Shown here: piece by piece, positions 8,614-17,536 of the stretch
Layout of the letters: every line of letters begins with the position of its first letter
Numbering within the stretch: position 1 is the first letter of the stretch
Assembly: GCF_035989305.1 (NCBI RefSeq)
Contig: NZ_CP108514.1
Location: 9,032,501-9,096,500, forward strand
Source: Streptomyces sp. NBC_01233
GTDB taxonomy: Bacteria; Actinomycetota; Actinomycetes; Streptomycetales; Streptomycetaceae
DNA length: 64,000 bases
Direction: 5' to 3'
Made by a program: the position numbers and the translations under genes
The notes under the pieces: model-generated
What the model saw: the letters and a program-made list of their open reading frames with translations, nothing else
Database searches by the model: none
Told to the model about the DNA's origin: nothing

Positions 8614-11600
8614 TCACCTCGTCGCGGTGGTGGTCAGGGGCGGGGTGGTCAGGCTGCGGCCGGCGAGTGCGGCGTAGCCGGTGAGCGGACTGTCGGTGTC
8701 GGCGCCGGGTCCCGCGCCGAGCCGGGCGAGGGTGCTGAGCACGGCGGTGCGGCGGTCCTTGACGGCGTCGGCGGCGACGGTGTCGACGATGGTCCGGACG
8801 CTCTGGCGGTCGGCCCGCGGCTCGGGCCCGGCGGGGTCGGACACGCGCAGGGGCATGCGACCGTCCGGGAGTCCTTCGTACGAAAGCGCCTTCGAGGTGA
8901 CGGGCCCGGTGTCGGTGCCGTAGTCCGGCTCGGGGAGGGTGATCCTCAGTCCGGTGAGGCGGTTTTCGAGCAGCTGGTCGCCGTCGAGCGCATCACCGGG
9001 TTTGGCCAGGGGCTTGCCCCACAGGCCGGGGGCGACCGTGCCGGTGACCGGCTTGACCACCCAGTGATGGTCGGTGGGGTGGAAGGTCGTGCCGTCCTTG
9101 GTGATGGTGACCCGGTGGGCGGAGGTGACACCGGTCTTCCGCATGGGGCGGATGTCGATGGTCCCCTCGTCGGACTGCTTGATCAGCCGTTCGTTGATGT
9201 ACAGGTGCGAGGCGGGGATGCCGGATTCGGTGGTGAAGGTGAATCCGGCCGAGGAGACGAGGGTCGGTTCCTTGGTGGCCGCGCGCCGGGCGATCTCGCC
9301 CTGGTCGGCGTCGGCGAGCAGGCCCTCGTTGGGGATGACCCGGGCGGGTGCGGGGATCTGGGTGCGGAATTCGGGCCAGTCCACGGTGGGGGTGTTGTCG
9401 CGGGAGGAGCCGAAGCCGAAGCTGAAGGAAATGAACCAGAGTTTGACGGTGGCCCGGCCCCCGAAGGGCGGCAGCCACAGGTGGAGGTCGATGCCGACCT
9501 CGACGGAGATGCGGACCCGGACGAACCAGACCTTGATGGTGGCCGCGACGCCGATGCTGATGCCGAGCCGGACATCGAGGTAGAAGGGTTTCCACTGGAC
9601 CAGCACGTCCAGGTGCGCGGTGAACCACGCGGAGAAGATGCCCTTGTCGTAGACGGCGGCCAGGCGCCCGCCGAACATGAACGCGGCGGGGGTGATCGCG
9701 GCGTAGGCCTCGGCCCGCACGGTGATGTCGCTGGCTGGGGACCACACGAACCCGAGTCGCTTGGGCCGGGGGTAGTGGGTGGGGACGTTGTAGTCGGGGT
9801 GGTAGCCGCCGAGGCTGATGGCGAAGTCCCCGGCGCGGCCGCCGCCAGTCCAGACGTAGACGGCAATGCCACCGGTGAGTTCGATCGAGGGATCGAGCAC
9901 GTAGCTGCCGGGCAGCAGGGCCACGTCCATGGACAGGCAGTGCTCGGCGGAGCTGAAGCCGAGGCTCAGGCCGATGTTCACCTTGGCGATGGCCCGGGCG
10001 TTCGGGTTGAGGGTGCGCGGCAGGCTGACGGAGGTGCGGCCGAGCAGCATGGCCTTGACGGAGTCGCCGAGTTCGATGACGGCGAGGGCTTTGGTCTCGA
10101 TGAAGCCGAAGCTGGTGAACTTCACTCCGGCGGCGATCCAGTACTGGCCCTCGGTGGGGCGGATCCAGCCGGTGGGTCCGGTGAGGGCCTTGAGGGCGTC
10201 CTCGGGGGTGTGCGGCGTCGGGGCCGGCATGCCGGGCAGCGCTTGGGCCGCGTCCAGCCGTGCCACCAGAGGGAATTCGGCGATCTCGGCGCCGGTGGGG
10301 ACCTTCTTGAAGGAGCTGTTGATCCCGAATCCGGCGGAGAAGCCGGTGACGGTGAAGGGCGGCGGGCCGAAGACCGAGGCGCCGCCGAGGAGGGAGACCT
10401 CGCCGTAGATGAAGACTGAGTGCCAGCCTTCGATGCTGCGTGCCCACACGGCCTGGGGGCCGAGTTCGACGGCCATCGCCTGGACGAGGATCAGTCCGGC
10501 GAGTTCGAAGTCAAGGGTGGGGTCGTCAGGTGTCTTGTTGAGCAGGCCGCCCTTGAGGCCGATGAGCCCGTCGGCGGCGGTGGCTTCGATGTTCATGCCG
10601 TGCAGGAAGGGCAGCAGCGGGAAGCCGCCGCTCATGCCGACGTAGAAGCCTAGGCCGGCGACCTGCCAGGTGAGAGAACCGATCGTGACCTGGCCCTGGA
10701 GCTCGATCAGCAGGCCTTTTTTGAAGTCGTAGCGGAATACGATCGACGAGAGGTAGACCGGCCCGAACTGCTTGCCGATCACGAACTCGTATTCGAGCTT
10801 CGGCTTGTCCGGGCTCTCCGGAGCCGGTCCGAACTTCGGCGGGACGGTGATCACCAGTGCTGGGGTCGGATGGCCCATGACCGCGAGGTAGACCGCCGCA
10901 CTCACGTTCTTACCCAGCGGGACCCCTGCCGCCGCGTTCACCACCGGCAACTGCTGGAGCGGGCCGAGGTTGTACTCCGTGACGACCCGGTTGATCTTGA
11001 TGACATCTTCGGCGCTGAGGTTCTCGGAGACGTACATGATCTGGAGCGCGGGCAGGGACAGCAGCCCATTGCCGATCATGGGTCCGACCACCGGCAGCCC
11101 GGAACCGTCCCAGTCCGTGCGGGCCCGGACCATGGCGACGGTGGTGGCCTTGGGTTTGCCGTCCTGGCCGGTGCGGCCGAGCACCGTGGTCCGCAGCACC
11201 AGCAGTTCCACCGGGTTCGCGCCGGTGCCGTGGTCCACCGGCGCTTCGGCGGTGACCATCAGGTTGTCCATCTTGCCCATCGGGTGCTGGTGCAGCTGGA
11301 CCCGCTCCAGCCAGTCGACCAGCGGTCCGGGCAGTTCGACGCCGTACTCGCCGAGGGCTTCGAGCAGCGGGGTGATCAGCAGCGGCGGTCCGTCGAGAGG
11401 CTGGGCCGTGCCGATGGACTCCTTGCGCAGTTCGGCGCGGAACTCCAGCGGTTCGGCGACCGCCCCGCCGAGCTGGAAGCCCACCCAGGGCCCGGTGCCG
11501 GGGCACCGTCCGGCCGCGGCCGCGGCCGGACCGGCGGCCAGCAGGACCCGCAGTGACCGGCCGCCGGACAGTCCGGACAAGTCGACGCGGGCGACGGCGG

Positions 11601-11892
11601 TCTGGAGCAGCCAGGTCGCCGGGCTCGCCTCGAAGAACAGCGCGTCGACCGCCGTGCCGGTGGCGAAGAACCGGGCGCTGGCCGGCATCTCCTCACCGGC
11701 CAAAGTGACTTTGCCGGTCACTGTCAGAGCGGCGCTGTCGGCAGTCGCCTCAGTGAGGGTCAGAATGCCGCTGGGCAGGTGCTCCAGGGACTCGGACTCG
11801 CCGCTCAGCCCGAGCCGCCCGGTGTCGAGCTCGAACGTACCGGCACCCCCCGCCGGGAACAGTGCAACCAGTTCATCGACCGTCAGCGCCAT
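8614..11892 (-). CDS. DUF6603 domain-containing protein (1092 aa)
   Basis: First gene of the leftward operon. The DUF6603-type region spans about residues 390-880. It is a long run of amphipathic strands with alternating Gly, aromatic and hydrophobic residues (LLIELQGQVTIGSL, GEVSLLGGASVFGPPPFTVT, AVYDKGIFSAWFTAHLDVLV), which implies a large beta-sheet or barrel-like scaffold. The N-terminal 380 residues have an Ala/Gly-rich unit and a LQQLPVVNAAAGVPLG segment; the C-terminal 200 residues are a separate mixed domain. There is no signal peptide. The family has no established function that I know of. Start: the ATG at 11892 is the only one that keeps the MALTVDELVALF opening. Four hundred non-coding bases upstream probably hold the operon promoter. 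Confidence 0.85.
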   Translation of the reverse strand: MALTVDELVALFPAGGAGTFELDTGRLGLSGESESLEHLPSGILTLTEATADSAALTVTGKVTLAGEEMPASARFFATGTAVDALFFEASPATWLLQTAVARVDLSGLSGGRSLRVLLAAGPAAAAAGRCPGTGPWVGFQLGGAVAEPLEFRAELRKESIGTAQPLDGPPLLITPLLEALGEYGVELPGPLVDWLERVQLHQHPMGKMDNLMVTAEAPVDHGTGANPVELLVLRTTVLGRTGQDGKPKATTVAMVRARTDWDGSGLPVVGPMIGNGLLSLPALQIMYVSENLSAEDVIKINRVVTEYNLGPLQQLPVVNAAAGVPLGKNVSAAVYLAVMGHPTPALVITVPPKFGPAPESPDKPKLEYEFVIGKQFGPVYLSSIVFRYDFKKGLLIELQGQVTIGSLTWQVAGLGFYVGMSGGFPLLPFLHGMNIEATAADGLIGLKGGLLNKTPDDPTLDFELAGLILVQAMAVELGPQAVWARSIEGWHSVFIYGEVSLLGGASVFGPPPFTVTGFSAGFGINSSFKKVPTGAEIAEFPLVARLDAAQALPGMPAPTPHTPEDALKALTGPTGWIRPTEGQYWIAAGVKFTSFGFIETKALAVIELGDSVKAMLLGRTSVSLPRTLNPNARAIAKVNIGLSLGFSSAEHCLSMDVALLPGSYVLDPSIELTGGIAVYVWTGGGRAGDFAISLGGYHPDYNVPTHYPRPKRLGFVWSPASDITVRAEAYAAITPAAFMFGGRLAAVYDKGIFSAWFTAHLDVLVQWKPFYLDVRLGISIGVAATIKVWFVRVRISVEVGIDLHLWLPPFGGRATVKLWFISFSFGFGSSRDNTPTVDWPEFRTQIPAPARVIPNEGLLADADQGEIARRAATKEPTLVSSAGFTFTTESGIPASHLYINERLIKQSDEGTIDIRPMRKTGVTSAHRVTITKDGTTFHPTDHHWVVKPVTGTVAPGLWGKPLAKPGDALDGDQLLENRLTGLRITLPEPDYGTDTGPVTSKALSYEGLPDGRMPLRVSDPAGPEPRADRQSVRTIVDTVAADAVKDRRTAVLSTLARLGAGPGADTDSPLTGYAALAGRSLTTPPLTTTATR

Positions 11893-12305
11893 GGGTGACC
11901 CCCGCCTGTGGACACGGTTGGGTGAGGTGCCCGCGGAACTGCGGGGCCCCTGTGCCGTTATGTGCCGTTACGGAAAATAAAATAGGCGAGGGTCACGGAA
12001 ACATCAATACGGAGCGTGTGCGTGGCACAGCCATCCGGCCATTACGTCTGGAAAACACCTGCCAAGGGCCCAGAAATGGACGCCTCTTTCCCGCCAAACG
12101 CGCTTTCACGTGAGGGGATTTGGAATATTTTACGGGCCACTGGAAGCGGACGCCTGACCGAAGGGCCGTTCGGAGAATCGATTCGGCCAGCGCATTTTCA
12201 GACGACCGAATCCGCTGCCCGCTGCCCTCCTCACTTCGCGATCCGCCGTCCCGAATGAATGACCGAATTACAGGATTCAGGCATGCACCCCCAGGACAGC
12301 ATCAA
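11893..12305. other. Non-coding stretch upstream of the DUF6603 operon
   Basis: No convincing gene. It includes an A+T-rich patch (GGAAAATAAAATAGG near 11975) and a short CCCGC/GCGGG hairpin near 11930-11950. It is the likely place for the operon promoter and leader, but no clear -35/-10 pair could be assigned. Confidence 0.4.
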
Positions 12306-12533
12306 AGTCAGTTGATCAGGTAGCGGGGCGGTCCAGATCGACGGGCGGATAATGCGACCGTGGGAACGCTCGGTTTGGACGTGCTCCTCCGCTTCGGGGA
12401 CCGCGGGTGGCAGAGCTGCGTGGACCCAGGCGAGCGGGGCCGCCTGGTTGCCCTTGGCCGACAGGGCGTAGTCGGCGTGACGCTGTTCCAGCAGGTAGGC
12501 GCAGGTGCGGGCGGGGTCGACGTTCTGGAACAT
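12306..12533 (-). pseudogene. ISAs1-family transposase remnant
   Basis: About 75 residues match the H-repeat/ISAs1 transposase pattern: LLEQRHADYALSAKGNQ is the equivalent of the segment after the second catalytic Asp, followed by RSHGRIIRPSIWTAPLPD. Both ends of the family are missing. It is a decayed fragment unrelated in detail to the intact ISAs1 gene at 22.9 kb. Confidence 0.55.
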
Positions 12534-13078
12534 CCGTCGGGTGGTGGGTTCGCTGGCCGCGCGGCGCCGACGGGACTCGGCGGTCGGCGGGCGCCGAGGG
12601 CACACTTCATTGTTCCAGTTGATGGGCCGCCGCCGTTCTGCGGGTCGGAGGTCTCCCGAGCCGTCCTCGGTCACACTTCCTGCACGGTCAGCGGATTGAC
12701 GTTGCACTGCGTTTGCGAGGGTGGAATAGGTCGGTGGGTCATTGACTAACTCACGATGAAAATCGGGCGGAATGGCTCACACGGCGGTCATGCAAGTGAG
12801 TCCCGGACCGACTGGTTCGGGACTCACGGCAGTGCGGGACGCGGCTGCTACAGGTCAAACTCCAGGTGCTCGATGTCCGTGAACCGGGCCTCGTCCACGC
12901 TGTCAGCATTACCTCGGGTGCGAGAGAGCGACAGGCGCGTGGGAGGTAAGTAGCCCGCAGCGCAGGGCTTCGGCGTAGTCGCGGCTTGAGTGGGTTTTCC
13001 CGATGTGTGCCGGCGGTGGCCCGGACGCAGGACAGGCACGAGCTTCCAAGATCATGTGGGTGTCGAGTCCAGTAACTA
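12534..13078. other. Stretch without a recognisable gene
   Basis: Short minus-strand frames exist here (for example one ending EARFTDIEHLEFDL at 12848), but none is recognised. The sequence looks like decayed coding DNA between the ISAs1 remnant and the IS630 element. Confidence 0.35.
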
Positions 13079-14184
13079 TTGATCAGAAACTCAAAGGGTT
13101 CTCGTTCAGGACGTAGCGGACGTGTGGGCCGCCGAAGTAGCCGCGGACGATGTGTGGTTGACGCTGGCGTCGGTGGAAGAACCTGCGGGTTTCGGCGGCG
13201 AGTTCGGCCTGGTTCCTGGCCCGGTGGGTGTGGGGCAGGCTGCGTTTGAGGTCGGCGTTGACCAGCTCGTCCGGGTTCAGTTCGAGTGAGTACGAGGGCA
13301 GGAAGTGCAGCTCGATCTGGTCCTGGTGGCCGGCGAGCCAGGCCTGGACGGTCTTCGAGCGGTGGGCCGAGTGCCGGTCGACGATCAGGTGGACCTTCCG
13401 GTCGAAGTGCCCGACGATCCGGGCGAGGAAGCGGCACATGACCTTCGCGTCGAACGACTCGGTGAAGACCATGAAGTGCATCCGGCCACGGGTGCTGATC
13501 GCGGACATCGCGTTCACGGAGAACCGGTTCCCGGTGCGGCGGACGATGGGAGTCATGCCCTTGGCACCCCAGGTGCGGCCGGTGACCTGGTCCGAGCGGA
13601 CCCCGACCTGGTCGCCGAAGAGAACTTCGCCGTTCTCCGCCTTCGCCCTGGCCCGGATCGCCGGCCAGGTCTCCTCGTGCCAGAGGCGGACCGCTTCCGG
13701 GTCCTGCTCGACCGCCCGCTTGTCCGGACGTTGGAAGGTCAGCCCCCAACGCTTGAGGTACTTGCCCACCCCGGGCTCGGTGAAGCGGACCCGGTACAGC
13801 TTGAAGATCAGCTCGCCTATCTGCCCCCGTGTCCACAGCTGACCAGAAAGCCCCAGGTCGGAGGGGATGTGATCGAGGACAGCCTGCCGGACGGCTGCCT
13901 GCTCGGCCTCCGACAGGACTTGATGCTCACCCACGCGACGGCCTCGCGGGCGGGAGAGCAGTGCGTCCCGGCCGCCGGCCTGCCACTTCGCCCACCAGTT
14001 GTCCACGGCCCTGGCCGACACCTTGAACAGGGAGGCAACCTCTACCCGGTCCCGGCCCTCCACCAGCGCGGACACCGCCAGCAACCGCACGGCCTCCTGC
14101 GCGTCCGGCGGCCAGGCCCGCGCATCCCCCACCAGATCACTCACACACCATCAACGAGCATGAACCCAAAGCGTTTCGGATCAA
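13079..14184 (-). mobile_element. IS630-family insertion sequence A, with TA target duplication
   Basis: The ends read TTGATCAGAAACTC on the left and TTGATCCGAAACGC on the reverse complement of the right. Each is flanked by a TA dinucleotide (13077-13078 and 14185-14186), the expected IS630/Tc1-type duplication. The transposase gene fills the element and its stop codon lies within the left repeat. Confidence 0.9.
13083..14144 (-). CDS. IS630-family transposase (353 aa)
   Basis: Full-length DDE transposase. An N-terminal homeodomain-like winged helix region (about 1-100, VSARAVDNWWAKWQAGG) precedes a WTRGQIGELIFKLY segment and the catalytic domain. The triad is visible as Asp in VLFGDQVGV (about 197), Asp in HLIVDRHSAH (about 271) and Glu in LNPDELVNADLK (about 307). 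No frameshift is seen, so it is probably active. It differs in sequence from the second IS630 transposase at 42.3 kb, so the two elements belong to different subgroups. Confidence 0.9.
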   Translation of the reverse strand: MSDLVGDARAWPPDAQEAVRLLAVSALVEGRDRVEVASLFKVSARAVDNWWAKWQAGGRDALLSRPRGRRVGEHQVLSEAEQAAVRQAVLDHIPSDLGLSGQLWTRGQIGELIFKLYRVRFTEPGVGKYLKRWGLTFQRPDKRAVEQDPEAVRLWHEETWPAIRARAKAENGEVLFGDQVGVRSDQVTGRTWGAKGMTPIVRRTGNRFSVNAMSAISTRGRMHFMVFTESFDAKVMCRFLARIVGHFDRKVHLIVDRHSAHRSKTVQAWLAGHQDQIELHFLPSYSLELNPDELVNADLKRSLPHTHRARNQAELAAETRRFFHRRQRQPHIVRGYFGGPHVRYVLNENPLSF

Positions 14185-14477
14185 TAGCACTGAACAGGAC
14201 ACATCTCAGCTCGGCGGGATGGCTGATGACCTGAGGCAGGGGCGAGCCGGTATGCCGCCAGTTGCGGGCACCAGTCGAGCGCGGCGCTGCGCGATTGGAG
14301 TCGTGGCGGATCTTCCGCGAGCTGCGCGCGGACAGCTCCTTGAAGGCCGCGCAGTCGTCGATGTGAACGTGCAGCCGACGGGTACGCCCGTGGCCAGGAG
14401 CGACTTGAGCTGCGCGGCCGACTCGGGGACGCCTTCCACGCCACCGTTCCCGCAGACGCCGCTCGGGGTGGAAATGG

Positions 14478-15160
14478 TCATCGGCCTGGCCGGGCTGGGA
14501 TCCGCGCGGCGGGGCCAGCTCGTACAGTCGGGGTGCGGCCGGCGGGAGTCCGAGCGGCAGCTGACGAGCGGGTTGGGGCCGTCTCGGTGCAGTCGCTGGT
14601 GGCCTGGTGCCAGCGGGCCCGGACGGTGGACAGCGCGGCGAGGGCCCGGCGGCTGCCGGTGGCTAGCTGGTGGACTGTGGTGGCTTCGTCCGCAGTGAGG
14701 GTTTCGATCCGGGCGGCGACATCCTCGGCTCGGTGGAGGAGGGCGCGCTGGAGGATCTTTTGCCCCCAGTGCTCCGGTGCCCCTGCAGGATGGGAGACCG
14801 CGTAGAGGGCATCGGTGGGACCAAACCCGTCGTGGAGGAGGCCGCGCTGCTGTGCCTCCCACGGCACGGTGATCGGGTCCACCGGTGCACCACGGCGGGC
14901 CAGGCCGGTGAGGCAGGCGACGAGGGCGGCGTGCAGCGGAGTGGTGAGGTCGGTCTCGTGCAGCTACCGCATCCGCAGCAGGTCCTCGGGGTGGGCGGTG
15001 GCCGCGGCCAGCAGCATCCGCTCCTCGTCCGCCGCCTCGGGTCGATCTCTCGACCGCTGATGTCGGCGCAGTCGGGGTCCGGAGTATCGAGTCGGAGTGG
15101 GGCCCTTACGGGATCGTCTGGAGGTTCCCGGGCGGGGGTGGCTTGACCAGCAGGATTCAT
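14478..15160 (-). pseudogene. DnaB-like helicase N-terminal domain protein, broken
   Basis: The frame DEERMLLAAATAHPEDLLRMR is interrupted by a TAG at about 14965 and resumes as LHETDLTTPLHAALVA through DPITVPWEAQQRGLLHDGFG. In families of this kind a Trp normally sits where the TAG is. A second break near 15055 separates the N-terminal MNPAGQATPAREPPDD segment, which is in another frame. These DnaB-N-like proteins are common on Streptomyces mobile elements and lack the helicase motor. With one stop and one frameshift the gene is almost certainly dead. The 290 bases between 14185 and 14477 contain nothing I can identify. Confidence 0.6.
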
Positions 15161-15266
15161 CTGGCTTGCGACGCCTTCGGTTGCCCGCCCACGCTGCTAC
15201 GCCGTCGGAGCGAATCCACAAGCCGACGGGATTTCGGGCCCGGCCCGGAGGGGGAGACCCAGCATT

Positions 15267-15723
15267 GTGACAGGCCATGGAGCAGGACACGTAATTCCGT
15301 ATGAGGTACTGGGCAACGGTCCGGAGCGGGTCCTCGCACTCCACTGGCTCAGCGACAGGTCGAGTTTCGGCCATCTGCGGCGGTACCTGGACGGGAGCGC
15401 GTTCAGTTACGCGTTCGTGGACTGCCGTGGGTACGGCGAGGCGATGGACGCCCCCGGCGCGTACACGATGGAGGAGGTCGCGGCGGACGCCCTCGCCGTG
15501 GCCGACGACCTCGGGCTGGAACACCTTCTCGGTCATCGGTCACTCCATGGGCGGCAAGGCGGCCCAGCTGATGTTGCTGGACGCCCCCTCGCGGGTCCGC
15601 TCTATCGTCGGCATCTCACCGGTACCCGCGTCCGGGTTCCCGCTCGAAGGGGAGATGTGGGAGCTGTTCGTCGGGGCTGTGGAGGATTCCGGCAGCCGCA
15701 GGACGATCTTTGACGTCACCACC
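15267..15723 (+). pseudogene. Alpha/beta hydrolase, 5' part (split by IS1182)
   Basis: Start GTG at 15267 after a GGAGGGGGAG ribosome binding site. The first 85 codons read as an alpha/beta hydrolase N-terminus. An extra base near 15519 then shifts the frame, and the nucleophile elbow FSVIGHSMGG continues in the next frame. The gene is cut after FDVTT by the IS1182 element. Joining across the element and its 6-bp duplication gives FDVTT-GGRHNGAW in frame with the piece at 19096. Two independent lesions (frameshift and insertion) inactivate it. The intact protein would be about 265 residues, the usual size for this esterase/haloperoxidase-like fold; its substrate is unknown. Confidence 0.8.
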
Positions 15724-16770
15724 GACTCTGTTGCTCAATTCCGGCTGCGTGGTTCGGTTGGTGCGTGATGATCTATCGTGCGGTCGCTTCCCTGTCGTGC
15801 GGCCGTGGGGGTGATGTGGATGTCGCTGCGGTCGAGCGGGTTGCCGCCAGTGCCGGAACGGACGGCGCGGGTGGCCCGGGCCGCTTTCCCGAAGGGGAGT
15901 CTGCCGATACGGGTGCGGGATCGGCTCGGTGAGGTGTTCGCGGACGAGCCGTTCGTCGAGGCGTTCGGGGTTCGTGGGGCCCCGGGATTGTCGCCGGGGG
16001 TGTTGTCGCTGGTCACGGTCTTGCAGTTCGCGGAGAACCTGACCGACCGGCAGGCCGCGGTGATGGCGGTGCGGGCGATCGACTGGAAGTACGCGCTCGG
16101 GGTGGAGCTGGAGGATCCGGGGTTCGACTTCAGCGTGCTGTCGAAGTTCCGGGCCCGGCTGGTCGAGCATGACATGGAGCGGGTGGTCTTCGAGAAGTTG
16201 CTGGAGCACTGCCGGGAGGCGGGGCTGGTGGCGGCGGGCGGGAAGCAGCGCACGGACGCGACCCATGTGATCAGCGCGGTGCGGGACCTGAACCGGCTGG
16301 AGCTGGCCGGGGAGAGCGTGCGGGCCGCGCTGGAAGCCCTCGCGGCGGCCGCGCCGTCCTGGCTGGCCAGCGTGGTAGACGTGCCCGAACTCGCCCACCG
16401 CTACGGGCAGCGGATTGAGGGCTGGACGCTTCCGGCCTCGAAGACGAAGCGGGAGCGGCTCGCGCTGGTCTTCGGGCAGGATGCGCTGGCCCTGTGCCGG
16501 GCGGTCTGGGCACCGGGGGCGCCCGGGTGGCTGCGGGAGATCGAGCCGGTCGCCCTGCTGCGGCAGGTCCTGGTCCAGACGTACGTGATCAGCACCGATA
16601 CGCGCGGGCGGGAGGTGGTCAGGAAGCGGGAGGCCGACACGGACGGCGTTCCGCCCGGTCATCTCCGCCTCGCCTCGCCCTATGACGCCGACGCGCGCTG
16701 GGCGGCCAAGGGCGAGGATCTGTTCTGGCTGGGCTACAAGGTCCACCTCACCGAGACCTGCGACACTCCC

Positions 16771-16878
16771 GCCGAAGCCGAAGCCGAAGCCGAAGCCGAA
16801 GCCGAAGCCGAAGCCGAAGCCGAAGCCGAAGCCGAAGCCGAAGCCGAAGCCGAAGCCGAAGCCGAAGCCGAAGCCGAA
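16771..16878 (+). repeat. (GCCGAA)18 hexanucleotide microsatellite
   Basis: Eighteen uninterrupted copies of GCCGAA (108 bp), encoding Ala-Glu repeats in the transposase frame. Being hexameric, changes in copy number keep the frame. Such a perfect long repeat is prone to slippage and to assembly error. Confidence 0.97.
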
Positions 16879-17536
16879 GCCGGGGCGGTGGGGAGGCAGG
16901 AGCCGGTCCGGGCGGTGAACCTGATCACGGATGTGCTGACCACGGTGGCCACCGTCCCGGACGTGAAGGCGACCGCCACCGTCCAGGCCGCGCTCACCGC
17001 CCGCGGCCTGAAGCCGGCCGAGCACTACCTCGACTCCGGTTACCCCTCGGCCGACCTGATCACCCAGGCCGCAGGGCAGGGCATCATCATGGTCACCCCC
17101 GTGCTCCTGGACCACTCGCCCCAGGCCAAGGCGGCCGCCGGCTATGACAAGAACGCCTTCGGCATCGACTGGAAGACACGCCAGGCCACCTGCCCCGAAG
17201 GCCGCACCAGCACCGGGTGGCACCCGGTGAAACAGCACGGACGCGACGCCATCGTCGTCGAGTTCGCCCGCTCCGACTGCCGCGAGTGCCCCGTCTTGAA
17301 GCTGTGCACCCGGTCCCGGCGCGGCAACCGGATGCTCACCCTCTACCCCGAACACCTCCACGCTGCCCTGACCACGGCCCGCGCCGAGCAGAAGTCCCGG
17401 ACCTGGAAGGACAAGTACGCCCTGCGCTCGGGCATCGAGGGAACCATCAACCAGGCCCTCGACCTCACTGGCCTGCGCAGGGCCCGCTACCGCGGCCTCC
17501 CGAAGGTCCGCCTCCAACACACGTTCTCCGCCACCG

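Noticed and set aside
3731..10419. Very long plus-strand frames (935 and 1076 codons) opposite the DUF6603 operon
   Set aside because: They are Gly/Val/Arg-rich antisense shadows caused by strong third-position GC in the real minus-strand genes, with no family motifs.
15616..17520. Minus-strand frame with a long Phe-Gly repeat
   Set aside because: It is the antisense reading of the (GCCGAA)18 tract in the IS1182 transposase; no start signal or other domain supports it.
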